From CSP1-1 sp035620615 (GTDB lineage: Archaea; Thermoproteota; Nitrososphaeria; Nitrososphaerales; Nitrosopumilaceae): a stretch of DNA of 64,000 nt. The translations under genes were made by a program, and so were the position numbers. The stretch spans positions 117,061 to 181,060 of the forward strand of contig DASPGM010000005.1 of assembly GCA_035620615.1 (NCBI GenBank), read 5' to 3'. The notes beneath the pieces are model-generated. The model was given only the letters and a program-made list of their open reading frames with translations, did not search any database and had not been told where the DNA came from. Positions 62,703-64,000 of this stretch are shown here, piece by piece (position 1 is the first letter of the stretch; the number at the start of each line of letters is the position of its first letter).

Positions 62703-63074
62703 CTAGGTTTGGATAAATTTTGGGTCAACAACTATTTTTAAAATAGGATTAATAATTTTCAGTGGATTTTTTGTAGTATCAACGCTTACTACAAGCATTC
62801 GCTCATCGCTCAAAAGAAGACTTATTCGACTAATCTTTTCGTATTCTACAAGAGCATACCTAGCTTTGCCAATTTTTTCAAATTGATCAATTCGTCTCCT
62901 CCAAGCCCCAATAGATAATTGAAGTGTTTCTTTTGTTTCATTAGAACTCAAAAGATTTGTGTGGCCTTCACGGAGTCTGCTAATTATTATATTCCCATAC
63001 ATGTCACTGACAAGGGAAAATCGAATGTGTTTATTTGAGCTCATAATTGCGTCTAAAAGTAAAGAATATTTCAT
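62703..63074 (-). CDS. roadblock/profilin-like small protein (paralogue family, member E)
   Basis: 123 residues. 'NKHIRFSLVSDMYGNIIISRLREGHTNLLSSNETKETLQLSIGAWRRR', then 'IGKARYALVEYEKISRISLLLSDERMLVVSVDTT'. Closest in the window to member C (50881). Convergent with the HxlR gene. Confidence 0.65.
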   Translation of the reverse strand: MKYSLLLDAIMSSNKHIRFSLVSDMYGNIIISRLREGHTNLLSSNETKETLQLSIGAWRRRIDQFEKIGKARYALVEYEKISRISLLLSDERMLVVSVDTTKNPLKIINPILKIVVDPKFIQT

Positions 63075-63152
63075 TGCTAGAATACCAAGTCTAGTTTAAT
63101 GCCATTATAAATCCAATCTCCAAAAAATCAGTGTTACAAGTCAAATTCTAAA

Positions 63153-63641
63153 TTATTTTACTAGTAATACTGGGCACTTTGCATTTAGTGCAACAGAGCT
63201 TGATACTCTACCTAATAGCATTTCCTTCCACATTCCATTACCCTTTGTTCCCATTACCACTAGATCAATTTTTTGGGAATCGACCAGAGAAAGAAGTGTG
63301 TCAGAGACATCTTTTGATGGAATTATAGAATAGTCAAATCTAACTCCGAACTTTTTTGCTTGCTGTTCCATTTTTTTTATTCCATTTTTTAAAATATCCA
63401 CACTGCCAAGTGACATTGCTGCCTCTCGACTAGGGGTTCCATTTACCCAGTGTTTGATTAGGTCTTTGTTAACCACTGACACAACAAGAATTGATGCTCC
63501 CTGTCTTTTTGCAATGGTCAATGCATAAGAAAACACATTTGGTGCATGTTTTGAATCATTATACGGAACAAGAATTCGTCTTACAAATTCGTAACCTGCT
63601 ACATCGCAGTGGTCTAAATCCTTACACACTATTCTTGGCAT
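63153..63641 (-). CDS. universal stress protein (UspA family) with N-terminal Cys motif
   Basis: 162 residues. 'RILVPYNDSKHAPNVFSYALTIAKRQGASILVVSVV' and 'VMGTKGNGMWKEMLLGRVSSSVALNAKCPVLLVK' define the Usp fold. N-terminus MPRIVCKDLDHCDVA, with the CxDLDxC motif shared with 42336-42821. The ATP loop (G-x-x-G) is kept. Confidence 0.93.
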   Translation of the reverse strand: MPRIVCKDLDHCDVAGYEFVRRILVPYNDSKHAPNVFSYALTIAKRQGASILVVSVVNKDLIKHWVNGTPSREAAMSLGSVDILKNGIKKMEQQAKKFGVRFDYSIIPSKDVSDTLLSLVDSQKIDLVVMGTKGNGMWKEMLLGRVSSSVALNAKCPVLLVK

Positions 63642-63746
63642 CTTCTACATATTACATAAAGCTAAAAAATCTTAAGAATATTTGTATGTAGCAAGTTTCA
63701 AACAGTATAAATTTTATAATATTTTCAAAGATTATTGTAATATTTT

Positions 63747-63869
63747 ATGCCTAAATTCATAAAAGGAACTTCACAAGATGCCTTCAATGACGTGAAAAAC
63801 TCTATGAATTTTTTATTTCCAAACTGGATGGTATCTATGCCTGATACTAACCTAAGAAAAAATTTATAA
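63747..63869 (+). CDS. small protein of unknown function (40 aa)
   Basis: ATG to TAA. 'FIKGTSQDAFNDVKNSMNFLFPNWMVS' has mixed polar and aromatic content. Its stop overlaps by 6 nt the end of the reverse ORF at 63864-63944. Weak support. Confidence 0.4.
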   Translation: MPKFIKGTSQDAFNDVKNSMNFLFPNWMVSMPDTNLRKNL

Positions 63870-63944
63870 AAATTCATCAATATCTCGTGCTTTTTTTCGA
63901 TACCTAATATCTGAACAAAATTTACATGGACAAAACTCTTCCAT
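63864..63944 (-). CDS. possible 26-aa Cys microprotein
   Basis: ATG at 63944 to TAA at 63864. 'EFCPCKFCSDIRYRKKARDIDEF' has CPC and C at positions 5, 7 and 10 and a basic middle. Near it, a reverse frame ending at 63963 with 'QCPIC' before its stop may be the end of a gene beyond the right edge. Very short; low certainty. Confidence 0.35.
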   Translation of the reverse strand: MEEFCPCKFCSDIRYRKKARDIDEFL

Positions 63945-64000
63945 AAAAATAATTATTATTTTTTAGCATATAGGGCATTGTGTGTAAAAAATGCAAAACA

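Noticed and set aside
63963..64000. Possible end of a right-edge gene with CPIC before its stop
   Set aside because: Only 11 codons are visible and two other frames are also open; noted but not called.
1..64000. Mobile elements, CRISPR or prophage
   Set aside because: No transposase, integrase, long terminal inverted repeats, regularly spaced repeats or phage genes were seen.

Overview
This is an AT-rich, gene-dense archaeal chromosome segment, most likely from a group I.1a ammonia-oxidising thaumarchaeon (Nitrosopumilus/Nitrosarchaeum type). The evidence is gene content: a TFIIB factor, a family B DNA polymerase ending in a PCNA-binding box, a Hef-type helicase without nuclease domain, a 92-residue parvulin, methylmalonyl-CoA mutase and epimerase as used in the 3-hydroxypropionate/4-hydroxybutyrate carbon-fixation cycle, a class III PHA synthase, and many small zinc-ribbon proteins. 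The genus is inferred; no rRNA or amo gene is present. I see no phage, insertion sequence, CRISPR array or tRNA.

Layout. 1-8.3 kb: partial DUF2203 gene, small proteins, PPOX protein, parvulin, Hef-like helicase, dCMP deaminase followed by PolB, SemiSWEET, triosephosphate isomerase. 8.4-12.5 kb: secreted beta-solenoid protein, pyruvate phosphate dikinase, HTH-CBS regulator. 12.8-20.6 kb: methylmalonyl-CoA epimerase, mutase large subunit and MeaB-type GTPase, M1 aminopeptidase, mutase small subunit, ketol-acid reductoisomerase. 21-30 kb: NMN adenylyltransferase, a degenerate EF-Tu-like protein, methionyl-tRNA synthetase and adenosylhomocysteinase separated by a structured intergenic region, Rieske protein, NAD synthetase, cysteinyl-tRNA synthetase. 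30-38 kb: two large surface proteins with a shared C-terminal sorting-type domain, an Obg/YchF GTPase, BirA. 38-46 kb: ferritin-like protein, TFIIB, stand-alone RAM-domain proteins, universal stress protein, a Cache-HAMP-class III cyclase. 46-50 kb: polyhydroxyalkanoate (PHA) module. 50-64 kb: signalling and stress proteins, zinc fingers, Lrp and HxlR regulators, and small secreted proteins.

How genes work together. BirA would biotinylate the acetyl/propionyl-CoA carboxylase that makes methylmalonyl-CoA. Epimerase, mutase and MeaB carry it to succinyl-CoA. PPDK and triosephosphate isomerase feed gluconeogenesis, and the PhaE/PhaC/phasin set stores hydroxyacyl-CoA as polymer. NMNAT and NadE make NAD. 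MetG and AhcY belong to the methionine/SAM cycle.

Points most worth a second look: an H-type pseudoknot plus a second stem between ahcY and metG; two more GC-rich structured candidates at 616-670 and 42203-42274; three proteins sharing a Cys-motif/transmembrane/basic-tail C-terminus; five roadblock-like small paralogues; an in-frame stop separating a signal peptide from its protein at 57.9 kb; and an HxlR/Cys-rich divergent pair with repeated operator-like motifs. All structures were found by eye, without folding or homology software.
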